This document shows, in pieces, positions 29,220 through 35,532 of a stretch of 50,028 bases of DNA. Within the stretch, counting starts at the first letter, position 1. Each line of letters begins with the position of its first letter. The translations under genes were made by a program, and so were the position numbers. This stretch comes from a virus, in the IMG/VR virus record IMGVR_UViG_3300042934_000156, positions 1-50,028 of that record; one strand, 5' to 3'. The notes below the pieces were generated by a model. That model did not search any database, had not been told where the DNA came from, and saw only the letters and a list, made by a program, of their open reading frames with translations.

Positions 29220-30019
29220 TAAGCAGCTTCCTTTCTGTCCATGAAGGGGACAATACTACGTTTTGAAAGAATTTCATGGATGAACAATCTTCCTTTTTGC
29301 GTCCATCGCGTGTTCATAGTGACATCTGGATCGCCGTTGCTTCTGGTAATATCAATCGTTTCTGACTTTGTGTATCCTTCATCTTGGTGTTTTCGATAAA
29401 GCAACCATTGTTTGTTCTGCTTATATTGAACACATTCTTCGTGAAGTATCTTATTTAGTTGAGGTCCGGACATTCCGTAGTCCTTCGCTATTTGAGTTAT
29501 TGTCACGGTTCCTTTTGATTTAAGGATTGTATCGATGTAACTTATCTTTGGTTCGTACTCCTTCACTCTTTGTTCAAGCATCAAATTTTGCGTTTGAAGT
29601 ATTTCATTCTCTTCAACTTTATCTGCCAGCCTTCTGAGTGCTTCGCCGAAAGTTTGAGGCAATTGTTGTTGAACATTAAATGATCCGGTTTTCCTTATTG
29701 ATGGAAGAATGTCGAATGCAACCGTTCTTTGGAATGCAATAGCAGCATCATTACTTGCTTTCATTGAAAGCAGGTAAAAATAGCTTTCTTGGACATAATC
29801 AGGCAGACCGTCCTTACCAGTTAGTTCGTGCCCACGGATGGGCACGCCCATCTCTTCCAAATATCCTCGAACACGCTCCCACCTAATTACCTCGTTGCCA
29901 CTTGTGGCAATGCGAGTGAATCCTAATCCGCGCGAAACGTCTTCCAAATTCAGTTGAGCTGTGCCGCTTTCATCGATGTAACCTCGGACACCATGAATTG
30001 TGATTAGATTCAATTTCAT
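29219..30019 (-). CDS. ant: Antirepressor, Bro-N plus KilAC
   Basis: The 266-residue protein has an N-terminal Bro-N-like domain (ITIHGVRGYIDESGTAQLNL, LLSMKASNDAAIAFQRTVAF, DILPSIRKTGSF, about residues 7-114), a coiled linker and a C-terminal KilAC/ANT domain (ITQIAKDYGMSGPQLNKILH, YKQNKQWLLYRKHQDEGYT, about 170-215). This is the standard phage antirepressor plan: it would inactivate a repressor and favour lytic growth. It is the second gene of the early operon. Confidence 0.9.
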   Translation of the reverse strand: MKLNLITIHGVRGYIDESGTAQLNLEDVSRGLGFTRIATSGNEVIRWERVRGYLEEMGVPIRGHELTGKDGLPDYVQESYFYLLSMKASNDAAIAFQRTVAFDILPSIRKTGSFNVQQQLPQTFGEALRRLADKVEENEILQTQNLMLEQRVKEYEPKISYIDTILKSKGTVTITQIAKDYGMSGPQLNKILHEECVQYKQNKQWLLYRKHQDEGYTKSETIDITRSNGDPDVTMNTRWTQKGRLFIHEILSKRSIVPFMDRKEAA

Positions 30020-30089
30020 TCCTCCTCCTGAGTTTTAAAGGTATTTTTTAATTTCTGTCGAATGTTTAGAAATTGTTCATCATCGAGTG

Positions 30090-30317
30090 CTATGCGCTTT
30101 TTTTGTTAGTTCTACTCGTTTCGCGTAGGGTTTCTTCAAAAAAAAGCGTCCAACTGAACCCTAGATACTCGCCGATTATCTTACTCTTTTTTCCATTAGG
30201 AGTACGAACTCCCTGCTCATAAGCCGCATAACATGTGCGAGATAATCCACACTCTTTTGCAACGTGCTCCTGAGTTAATCCCTTTAGTTTTCTAATGTTT
30301 ATCAGCCATTCTCTCAT
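30090..30317 (-). CDS. cro: Cro-like XRE-family regulator, 75 aa
   Basis: The first early gene encodes an XRE helix-turn-helix (LKGLTQEHVAKECGLSRTCY, AAYEQGVRTPNGKK). ATG 30317 (MREWLINIRK) follows GGAGG by 8 nt. It is divergent from the CI-like gene with the operators between them, the classical cro position. Its stop (S-A-stop) resembles the start of the dispersed repeat. Confidence 0.85.
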   Translation of the reverse strand: MREWLINIRKLKGLTQEHVAKECGLSRTCYAAYEQGVRTPNGKKSKIIGEYLGFSWTLFFEETLRETSRTNKKSA

Positions 30318-30337
30318 ATTTCTCACCTCCAATTACG

Positions 30338-30443
30338 CGTTTCGTGTAGTTCCATGACACAAATATACTACACGAAATGAGTCATGTCAAACATAATTTT
30401 TACTCTTATTGTGTCATCTGTTTTTTGATGCGTTTTGTGTAGT
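30338..30443. promoter_or_regulatory. Operator cluster of the primary switch
   Basis: Three related sites lie between cro and the CI-like gene: CGTTTCGTGTAGT (30338-30350), ACTACACGAAA in inverted orientation (30367-30377) and CGTTTTGTGTAGT (30431-30443). The second overlaps the early -10 and spacer; the third abuts the -10 of the repressor promoter. The layout allows mutual repression by Cro and CI. Confidence 0.7.
30362..30390 (-). promoter_or_regulatory. Early promoter
   Basis: TTGACA (30390-30385), a 17-nt spacer and TATATT (30367-30362) on the minus strand make a strong sigma-A promoter for cro and the early operon; an operator site lies over the -10. Confidence 0.85.
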
Positions 30444-30449
30444 TATAAT
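30444..30449 (+). promoter_or_regulatory. -10 of the repressor promoter
   Basis: TATAAT on the plus strand, directly preceded by an operator site. No good -35 is seen (TTTTTT at the right distance), so activation or a weak promoter is likely. It lies 31 nt before the TTG start of the repressor. Confidence 0.6.
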
Positions 30450-30479
30450 ACTTTTAGGTTGTATGTGGAGGTGGGATTA

Positions 30480-30824
30480 TTGATTAGCGAAAAGCTATTA
30501 AAACTAAGAGAAAAAATAAATTTATCTCAAGAGGAAATAGCCCAGAGATTAGGAATTGCAAGAACTACCTATGCGAGCTATGAGCAAGGGAAAAGAGAAC
30601 CAGACATTGAGATGCTTAGGAAGATATCTACATTTCACGGCATTGAGCCTGGAGACCTTATAGGCGGCACAAAAAAGGAAGGCTCACGGCCTTCCAAAGT
30701 AGATGAGGCTGTGAGAAGAATAGAGAATGAATTGGGGGTTGTGTTATCGGATGATCCCATTATTATGAAAGGTTTGGAAAACTACCTTAGAATGGCGGGG
30801 GAATTGAAGAAGAGTTCAGAGTAG
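30480..30824 (+). CDS. CI-like XRE repressor without protease domain, 114 aa
   Basis: I place the start at TTG 30480, 8 nt after GGAGG; a longer frame would begin upstream of the promoter -10. The N-terminal XRE domain (INLSQEEIAQRLGIARTTYA, SYEQGKREPD) is followed by about 50 residues without any S24 (LexA-type) peptidase motif. It therefore probably cannot self-cleave upon RecA activation, so induction must work differently; see the LexA-box gene at 30816-30929. Confidence 0.85.
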   Translation: MISEKLLKLREKINLSQEEIAQRLGIARTTYASYEQGKREPDIEMLRKISTFHGIEPGDLIGGTKKEGSRPSKVDEAVRRIENELGVVLSDDPIIMKGLENYLRMAGELKKSSE

Positions 30825-30929
30825 ATCATCAGTTAATCGAGTAATTATTTCTTTAATTTCTTGTAAGGAAAGAGGAACGGACTTCTCTTCGATGATACGC
30901 AACGATAATTTTTCTAGTTCCTCTTCCAT
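30816..30929 (-). CDS. LexA-controlled 37-aa protein, candidate SOS antirepressor
   Basis: ATG 30929 has AGGAGG 7 nt upstream and encodes MEEELEKLSLRIIEEKSVPL followed by SLQEIKEIITRLTDDLL, two amphipathic helices. The gene converges on the repressor and overlaps its last 9 nt. Its promoter (TTGCCA-17-TATTAT) abuts a perfect LexA box. I infer a small protein made on DNA damage that binds and inactivates the repressor; the sequence itself shows only the location and control. Confidence 0.6.
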   Translation of the reverse strand: MEEELEKLSLRIIEEKSVPLSLQEIKEIITRLTDDLL

Positions 30930-30959
30930 TGACCCGCCTCCTAGTTGTTGGTAAGGATC

Positions 30960-31000
30960 ATAATACAGATGTTTTGCCAAATTGGCAAGAACATATGTTC
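30960..31000 (-). promoter_or_regulatory. SOS promoter with LexA (DinR) box and second palindrome
   Basis: The minus strand has TTGCCA (30988-30983), a 17-nt spacer and TATTAT (30965-30960). GAACATATGTTC (30989-31000) directly upstream fits the Gram-positive LexA consensus GAAC-RNRY-GTTC exactly. TTGCCAA-A-TTGGCAA (30974-30988) is a second 7-1-7 palindrome covering the -35, a possible operator for another regulator. Confidence 0.8.
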
Positions 31001-31123
31001 CCATTTTTGTTCATATAGTGACACGTGATGTAATTGTATGCGGTTTCCCCATTCAACACAATAGTTCATTTTACGCACAGAGTTTCATGTCTTTATGATC
31101 ATTTTTTTGTCGAAAATGGGAAC

Positions 31124-31143
31124 AAAAAAACCGCTTTCGCGGT
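31124..31143 (-). terminator. Terminator after the minus-strand RHH gene
   Basis: On the minus strand ACCGC-GAAA-GCGGT is followed by a run of seven T. It ends transcription from the RHH gene at 31335 before the SOS promoter. Confidence 0.85.
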
Positions 31144-31173
31144 CAAAAGGTAATCCGCACTAGGATGTATGTA

Positions 31174-31335
31174 TCATGATGTGGTCTTTCCATTTTTTCT
31201 CTTGTCTATGTATTCGTCAACGGCAATGCGAATAATATCGGACATGCTTTTATTATCTTTGAATGCTATTTTACGAATGGCTTCGTGCTGCTTGTCTTTA
31301 AGGTTAACAGGCAATCGCTTCATCATCTTTGACAT
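31174..31335 (-). CDS. Ribbon-helix-helix (Arc/CopG-like) regulator, 53 aa
   Basis: The product reads MSKMMKRLPVNLKDKQHEAI, then KDNKSMSDIIRIAVDEYIDK, a strand plus two helices as in Arc/Mnt/CopG. The exact start among the first three Met codons is open; AGGTG precedes them. It sits alone between its promoter (31347-31374) and a terminator, divergent from the integrase gene. It may control integrase and itself through the GATATCAATT repeats. Confidence 0.75.
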   Translation of the reverse strand: MSKMMKRLPVNLKDKQHEAIRKIAFKDNKSMSDIIRIAVDEYIDKRKNGKTTS

Positions 31336-31346
31336 CACCTAATTTA

Positions 31347-31374
31347 AATCTACCATATTGCACCATGATATCAA
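31347..31374 (-). promoter_or_regulatory. Promoter of the RHH gene
   Basis: TTGATA (31374-31369), a 16-nt spacer and TAGATT (31352-31347) on the minus strand. The -35 lies within the first of two GATATCAATT repeats. Confidence 0.55.
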
Positions 31375-31411
31375 TTCGTTTGAAGCAATCCGAAGCATCA
31401 AGATATCAATT
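31367..31411 (+). repeat. Direct repeat GATATCAATT, putative operator
   Basis: GATATCAATT occurs at 31367-31376 and 31402-31411, with GAAGCA doubled between them. The pair lies between the divergent RHH and integrase genes and overlaps the RHH -35, so an RHH operator is the likeliest reading; integrase arm sites are an alternative. Confidence 0.5.
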
Positions 31412-31452
31412 ATTTTAGATCCGAATATGACAGATGAAAGTCAACGTGATGA

Positions 31453-31458
31453 TATAAT
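31453..31458 (+). promoter_or_regulatory. -10 of the integrase promoter
   Basis: TATAAT on the plus strand, 48 nt before the integrase ATG; a -35 is not clear. Confidence 0.45.
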
Positions 31459-31466
31459 TACCTAGA

Positions 31467-31488
31467 AGCTCCTTAACCGGAGTTTTTT
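31467..31488 (+). terminator. Hairpin with T-run before integrase
   Basis: AGCTCC-TTAACC-GGAGTT followed by TTTT on the plus strand lies between the -10 and the ribosome site. It would stop read-through from upstream; for a transcript starting near 31465 it would be a 5' hairpin. Confidence 0.55.
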
Positions 31489-31505
31489 CTATAAGGAGGC
31501 ACACT

Positions 31506-32627
31506 ATGGCATCGTTCAAACAAAACGAGAAAACAAAACTCTGGTACTTTGTCATAGACATAGGCGAGGACTTAGTGACTAACCGGAGATTGCAGAAGAG
31601 GTTTTCTGTAGATGATCGGGATAATCCATTCGAGACGGAACAACAGGCTCGGCGGTATGCGATTAAAATAGAGGACGATCTAGCGCGTGGCAGGAAATTC
31701 GACTCCATCAAGCTCGGGCCGTATATGACGGAGTATTTTGAAAAGGTTGTCGTAGAAACGGTATCCGAGGTTTCCTATGACAACTACTGGAGAACGGCTT
31801 CATTACATATCATCCCCTTCCTCGGAAACATGCAGCTAGATAAAATTACGGATGAAACGATCGAGAAATTCTACGTAAGGCTTACAAAAGAAAAAAGATC
31901 CCGTGCTATCATTTCGATGGTTCAAACTGTACTAAGCAAATTCTTTAGATTTGCCGTTAAGAAACGTAAGATCGTCGATAACCCTATGAAGCTCGTCACG
32001 ACACCATCGTACAAGCCGAGGATAAAAGAAGTGTGGTCTTCGGAACAAGTCGATCAATTCCTGGAGTGTAACCGGGATAGTAGGTTCTACACCCTGTATG
32101 TCGTGGCTGAGAGCACCGGGATGCGTCGCGGGGAATTGTTATCGCTCAAATGGTCTGACATCGATCTCGATAACGGGAAGATAACGGTCAATAAGTCCAT
32201 TAAGTATTCTACGGCATCTAAGAAGCACGTTAAGGGCACCAAGACGGAGAATAGCCGTAGGACAGTATCAATACCGCAGTATACCGTGGAAGCCCTCCGG
32301 GAGCATATGAAAGGGCGCATGGAAGGTGTAGACATCGTGTTCGATAATTTCGGGGAGTATTACGCAGCCACTTACCTGTCTGACGAATTTTCGAGGGATG
32401 CAGCTAAAACGGATCTGCCTTACAACACATTGCACGGACTACGACATTCTCACGCTACCTATCTCCTATCGAACGGATTCAGCGTTGCGGATGTAGCTGC
32501 TCGATTGGGTGACACAAAAGAGACCATTATGAAGACTTATGCACATGTTTTGCCGAATACACAGAATGAAATTGTGTCAGCTCTGGATAGACGAAAAAGT
32601 GTGGATAAGCAGGAATCAAAAGCCTAA
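31506..32627 (+). CDS. int: Tyrosine-recombinase integrase
   Basis: The 373-residue protein has an AP2-like N-terminal arm-binding region (about 1-60), a SAM-like core-binding domain (about 70-165) and a catalytic domain with Arg207 (STGMRRGELLSLKW), His310 and Arg313 (HGLRHSHATYLL) and Tyr345 (MKTYAHVLP). The usual box II His of LGHS is Asp336 (LGDTKET), a variant known in Firmicute integrases. AAGGAGG precedes the ATG. It integrates the phage genome by recombination at attP, which I expect in 32628-32932 downstream. Confidence 0.95.
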   Translation: MASFKQNEKTKLWYFVIDIGEDLVTNRRLQKRFSVDDRDNPFETEQQARRYAIKIEDDLARGRKFDSIKLGPYMTEYFEKVVVETVSEVSYDNYWRTASLHIIPFLGNMQLDKITDETIEKFYVRLTKEKRSRAIISMVQTVLSKFFRFAVKKRKIVDNPMKLVTTPSYKPRIKEVWSSEQVDQFLECNRDSRFYTLYVVAESTGMRRGELLSLKWSDIDLDNGKITVNKSIKYSTASKKHVKGTKTENSRRTVSIPQYTVEALREHMKGRMEGVDIVFDNFGEYYAATYLSDEFSRDAAKTDLPYNTLHGLRHSHATYLLSNGFSVADVAARLGDTKETIMKTYAHVLPNTQNEIVSALDRRKSVDKQESKA

Positions 32628-32661
32628 ATTATCCTCAATTCCTGTGTATAAGTGATTAGAT

Positions 32662-32863
32662 GTGACGTTCTGTGTGATTTTCTAAATATCACGACGCTGG
32701 AAGCTCGTTACTGTAAGGGAAAGAGAGACTTATGATATATTAGAAACAAAGATGGATAGTGTGTCAGAATTGATCGACACCTAGAACTTATTATATTTTA
32801 TTGGTCACAATAGCGCAAAATAACTCATATTTAACCTTTATTGCGTGACGTTTTCTGTGATTT
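32662..32863. other. Candidate attP region with arm-type repeats
   Basis: The 305-bp gap 32628-32932 is AT-rich and without genes. GTGACGTTCTGTGTGATTT (32662-32680) recurs with small changes as GTGACGTTTTCTGTGATTT (32845-32863). A pair of near-identical ~19-mers flanking about 160 bp just downstream of int resembles integrase arm-binding sites around an attP core. A GTGTC/GACAC inverted repeat lies between them near 32760-32780. The core itself cannot be fixed without a host attachment site. Confidence 0.5.
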
Positions 32864-32885
32864 AAAACAATCATAATTCATTCCG

Positions 32886-32914
32886 TTGAATAAGAACACA
32901 CATTCCCGTACAAT
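32886..32914 (+). promoter_or_regulatory. Promoter of the 136-aa gene
   Basis: TTGAAT (32886-32891), a 17-nt spacer and TACAAT (32909-32914), 18 nt before the ATG. Confidence 0.7.
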
Positions 32915-32932
32915 ATAGATGGGGGTGCAGCC

Positions 32933-33343
32933 ATGAACGAAAACGAAGTTAACCTAATCAGACAGTACCTACACATCCATTACCTCATTAAAGAAGCAGT
33001 CTCTACTATAGAATGGTTACCGACATCTAGGATCGCTCTCAGCGATATGCTAAAGCTTGGATTAAAACAATTCGGCGGGAAGTTAAGGAATCGGTTGAAG
33101 GATACTGAGAAGGAGTTACGCACTCTAGGCGTTCATGTGTGGATCGAGGACGATGGAGACGAAGTTGTATTCGTATGTACGAATAAACGTGGCGTAAAGG
33201 GTAGGCATGGGGTTAAGCGTAGGATACTGCGCGAGGATATGGAAGTGACTTTGCAGACGTTAATGGATGCGGAGTTTAGCAAGGATTACACTTCGCAATA
33301 TAAAGTAATGACTTCTGCTGGATCTGAGATACCGAGGGTGTAG
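32933..33343 (+). CDS. Unknown protein, 136 aa, probable lysogeny gene
   Basis: GGGGGTG precedes the ATG. The protein is helical at the N-terminus (NLIRQYLHIHYLIKEAVSTI), has a VHVWIEDDGDEVVFVCTNKR strand pair and a basic KGRHGVKRRILRED segment. No family is recognised. It has its own sigma-A promoter, runs on the same strand as repressor and integrase and converges on the lysis genes, so it is likely expressed in the lysogen; superinfection exclusion or host modulation are guesses. Confidence 0.6.
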   Translation: MNENEVNLIRQYLHIHYLIKEAVSTIEWLPTSRIALSDMLKLGLKQFGGKLRNRLKDTEKELRTLGVHVWIEDDGDEVVFVCTNKRGVKGRHGVKRRILREDMEVTLQTLMDAEFSKDYTSQYKVMTSAGSEIPRV

Positions 33344-33353
33344 AAAGAGCCCC

Positions 33354-34145
33354 TTATAGGAGCCCCTTCTCTTTTGCAAAATCATGATAAATCTCAAGCT
33401 TCCTGTTCGCTTCCTTCAACGTCTTTAACTTACCGTACAAGTCTTCGCACACTCTAGCATAAAGCTTGTCAACGTCTGCAATCCCTTCTACGGACAGGAA
33501 AAGCGTTAGCTTGCGTTTGCGCTCATTGCCGTATTTGGCATCTCCTAGACCGCTGTGGAGGCTTTCTATGCGCTTGGCTATGGCGAATGCTTTAACGAAT
33601 TGTGCAGAAGGTTGATTAAGGTAATGTAACTGTTCCTCGGTTGCGAGGATGTCGGCGCGGATCATGTTCATATCGGTGCATGGGCATGACGTTTTCGAAA
33701 TTTGATTATGCCCCTTAACCCACAGATTTTCTTTCATTTCCTTCAGTCCGAGAGCTACACCCGTTAAAGCGCGGCGTTCGAAATCTGTAATAGGTCGTTT
33801 GGACAAGTCACCGCCTATACAAACTCCCCATGATGAGTCGTTACCGCCGCTGGCGTGTGTTGTGCGCTTGTCCAGATAGTTTGTCTGTAGGATTTGACCA
33901 TCACGAATAATGACCGCATACGCGATCCCTGCCCATCCATGAGCGTTGATATGATAGTTCGCCTGATTGACGATAGGTGCTTCACTGGCGAAATGATGGA
34001 CGGTGATTCCTTCTAATAAATTGAAGTTACGCGCAGGCCATGTCTTCGTTGGATGCTTGGGTAACTGGTCAATGATATTAATTACTTGTGGTATGCCCAA
34101 CGTCTTCCGAATCTGTTCTGATAGCATCAAGAGCTTTTGCGTCAT
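33354..34145 (-). CDS. Endolysin, N-acetylmuramoyl-L-alanine amidase
   Basis: The 263-residue enzyme has an Amidase_2/PGRP domain: His50 in ITVHHFAS, Tyr76 after GWAGIA, His146 in KGHNQIS and Cys154 in SCPC, matching the T7-lysozyme zinc ligands (His, His, Cys with the same 8-residue spacing). The C-terminal 100 residues (SGLGDAKYGNERKRKLTLFL onwards) are helical and may bind the wall. ATG 34145 follows GGAGG by 9 nt and lies within the end of the holin gene. No signal peptide, so release depends on a holin. Confidence 0.88.
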   Translation of the reverse strand: MTQKLLMLSEQIRKTLGIPQVINIIDQLPKHPTKTWPARNFNLLEGITVHHFASEAPIVNQANYHINAHGWAGIAYAVIIRDGQILQTNYLDKRTTHASGGNDSSWGVCIGGDLSKRPITDFERRALTGVALGLKEMKENLWVKGHNQISKTSCPCTDMNMIRADILATEEQLHYLNQPSAQFVKAFAIAKRIESLHSGLGDAKYGNERKRKLTLFLSVEGIADVDKLYARVCEDLYGKLKTLKEANRKLEIYHDFAKEKGLL

Positions 34146-34335
34146 AAGGGAGTACCTCCGGTGTTTTTCTACGAGCATCAACAGCCGCCTCGCCCAGTAT
34201 CCAAGTTGCGACGATACCGACTACGTACATAATTGTTTCTGTGTCCAATCCCAAGCCTAATCCATCATTCAGGATGACCAGTAAACCCGTTGCTAAGGCT
34301 AAGATGAACTTCCTCGAAAGCAATTTTGACTTCAT
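34078..34335 (-). CDS. Putative holin, 85 aa
   Basis: ATG 34335 has AAAGGAG 7 nt upstream and gives MKSKLLSRKFILALATGLLV, a turn with GLGLGLDTET and a second hydrophobic stretch (IMYVVGIVATWILGEAAVD), then a hydrophilic tail. Two membrane segments directly before the amidase fit a class II holin. The same frame is open further up to 34710, which gives a longer form. Confidence 0.7.
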   Translation of the reverse strand: MKSKLLSRKFILALATGLLVILNDGLGLGLDTETIMYVVGIVATWILGEAAVDARRKTPEVLPYDAKALDAIRTDSEDVGHTTSN

Positions 34336-34710
34336 GTTCATTCTCCTTTGTGACAAATGGTATGTTTCCTTTGACCGTATGAAAAACTTTGTGAAAATTA
34401 CATGCGCATATACCGCCAGTTGCGATAATGATCTCTTGCGATGACCATTTATTACGTTCTGCGCGTTCCTTCCAGTCGTTGAGTCTGCAACCCATATGAC
34501 CTCCTGTGCGCTCATTAGAGCGTCTACTTTCCTCTCGATTCTCTCTAGCCTGTCCTCGTGCCTAAAGCGCCTTGGTAGCCTCCTAAGAAGCATTTTCTGA
34601 ATCAAGGAGATACGAAAAAGAGCCACGATCACCAATATAAAGGTGGTCAGGCTCCATCCGTGTTTTAATGTTGCTGTTATGGCATCTGCGATGAAGTGGA
34701 TGATGTCCAT
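34078..34710 (-). CDS. Membrane protein, possible long form in frame with the holin
   Basis: From ATG 34710 the frame encodes a transmembrane helix (WSLTTFILVIVALFRISL, about 19-36), a basic region and a coiled coil (RLERIERKVDALMSAQE, about 54-70), and then runs in frame through to the holin end (210 residues). Residues 70-120 look like non-selected sequence because a second gene (34265-34495) occupies another frame there. A small holin-like or antiholin protein that has lost its stop is one explanation. Confidence 0.4.
   Translation of the reverse strand: MDIIHFIADAITATLKHGWSLTTFILVIVALFRISLIQKMLLRRLPRRFRHEDRLERIERKVDALMSAQEVIWVADSTTGRNAQNVINGHRKRSLSQLAVYAHVIFTKFFIRSKETYHLSQRRMNMKSKLLSRKFILALATGLLVILNDGLGLGLDTETIMYVVGIVATWILGEAAVDARRKTPEVLPYDAKALDAIRTDSEDVGHTTSN
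34265..34495 (-). CDS. Small protein in the lysis region, 76 aa
   Basis: AGGAGG lies 5 nt before ATG 34495. The product is MGCRLNDWKERAERNKWSSQ followed by an ATGGICACNFH segment. It overlaps the long membrane frame entirely and the holin start by 71 nt. The ribosome site favours translation; function unknown. Confidence 0.5.
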   Translation of the reverse strand: MGCRLNDWKERAERNKWSSQEIIIATGGICACNFHKVFHTVKGNIPFVTKENEHEVKIAFEEVHLSLSNGFTGHPE

Positions 34711-34844
34711 TCAGGAATAGTCACTTCCTCTGATATAGAGTCCGCAAATTTATCCCATCCAAACTGACGTAATCCAATTTGAAACCTACATTGATCCGTT
34801 GGCTGTCCGCAATCTCTGCATATTTTTGTCACCATTCTGATCAT
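34677..34844 (-). CDS. Small Cys protein, 55 aa
   Basis: ATG 34844 follows GGAGG by 6 nt, after a terminator. CRDCGQPTDQC offers three cysteines; the rest contains RQFGWDKFADSISEE. Not recognised. It overlaps the downstream membrane-protein start by 34 nt. Confidence 0.55.
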   Translation of the reverse strand: MIRMVTKICRDCGQPTDQCRFQIGLRQFGWDKFADSISEEVTIPEWTSSTSSQMP

Positions 34845-34873
34845 GGCATACCTCCATAGTTGTGATTGTATAT

Positions 34874-34902
34874 AAAAAGCCATCCCCACTAATGGGGACG
34901 AC
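34874..34902 (-). terminator. Intrinsic terminator before the lysis genes
   Basis: On the minus strand GTCGTCCCC-ATTAGT-GGGGATGGC forms a 9-bp stem (two G-T pairs) followed by TTTTT. Confidence 0.85.
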
Positions 34903-34907
34903 TTAGG

Positions 34908-35183
34908 TTAACGAGTATAAAGTGCGTTTATTTCTTGTTGCAAGTTCATTCCTTCGGATACGCCAATGCGATACGATGCCGATATGACACTTGTTAAGAG
35001 AAGGCTGATAGCATAATCTAGTTCATGAGCAATTGAAGATACTTTATCGCCCATATCGCGCAACAATATCTGAGTTAGATTTTCAACTTGCTCTATTGCG
35101 AGTACCACGTCATTGTCTTTTTTCTCAACAACTTCTTGAATTTCTAAAATCCGTTGGTTTAAACCTTGATCGATAAGTTTCAT
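34908..35183 (-). CDS. Helical protein, 91 aa
   Basis: AGGAGG precedes ATG 35183. The product is a continuous amphipathic helix pattern (ILEIQEVVEKKDNDVVLAIE, VENLTQILLRDMGDKVSSIA) with a more hydrophobic end. Not recognised. It is the last gene of the second immunity transcript before a terminator. Confidence 0.55.
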   Translation of the reverse strand: MKLIDQGLNQRILEIQEVVEKKDNDVVLAIEQVENLTQILLRDMGDKVSSIAHELDYAISLLLTSVISASYRIGVSEGMNLQQEINALYTR

Positions 35184-35249
35184 ATACCCTCCTAGGTAAA
35201 GGGTACACCCACACTTTTAAATTTTGTATGTATGGTTTATAATGTTTGT

Positions 35250-35321
35250 GTGGGCGATAGCCCCGGTGTTGTTACCTCATCCGATCCTGCCAAGGTTATA
35301 GGGATGGGGTATTTTCTTTTT
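35250..35321 (+). ncRNA. Predicted small RNA of the second immunity region
   Basis: TATAAT (35238-35243) on the plus strand is followed after about 7 nt by GGGC-GATA-GCCC, then a 10-bp stem TACCTCATCC/GGATGGGGTA (one wobble, 35273-35311) and TTTTCTTTTT. This is a free-standing ~72-nt unit running against the minus-strand genes and overlapping the last ~9 codons of the 78-residue gene. No -35 is clear. P22 immI also encodes a small antisense RNA (sar), but here the antirepressor start is not covered. Confidence 0.55.
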
Positions 35322-35532
35322 CGGAACCGAAATTCCCTTGATCGTCCATAATTCCTTTTTGTCTTAACGATCCTTCATAATACAACATGTATTCTTTGCC
35401 TAGATCCTTAGCCGCAATGAAATTCGCCATTATTTCCAAGTTTGTAGTTAAAACATGAATTTGGCTGTCTTTTTCAGCTATTTCCTGTGCCAACTCTTCT
35501 AGGAAATCCGGTAGTTTGTTCTCTTTGCTCAC
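35296..35532 (-). CDS. Small acidic coiled-coil protein, 78 aa
   Basis: The GTG start overlaps the stop of the antirepressor-like gene. The product begins MSKENKLPDFLEELAQEIAE and has a heptad-like helix. Its 3' end is antisense to the predicted small RNA. Not recognised. Confidence 0.55.
   Translation of the reverse strand: MSKENKLPDFLEELAQEIAEKDSQIHVLTTNLEIMANFIAAKDLGKEYMLYYEGSLRQKGIMDDQGNFGSEKENTPSL

Noticed and set aside
33345-33375. Possible terminator between the convergent 136-residue gene and the amidase
   Set aside because: AGCCCCTT occurs twice as a direct, not inverted, repeat; no stable stem with a T-run is visible.
35184-35295. Type I toxin peptide next to the predicted small RNA
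   Set aside because: No minus-strand frame encoding a short hydrophobic peptide is present in the gap.
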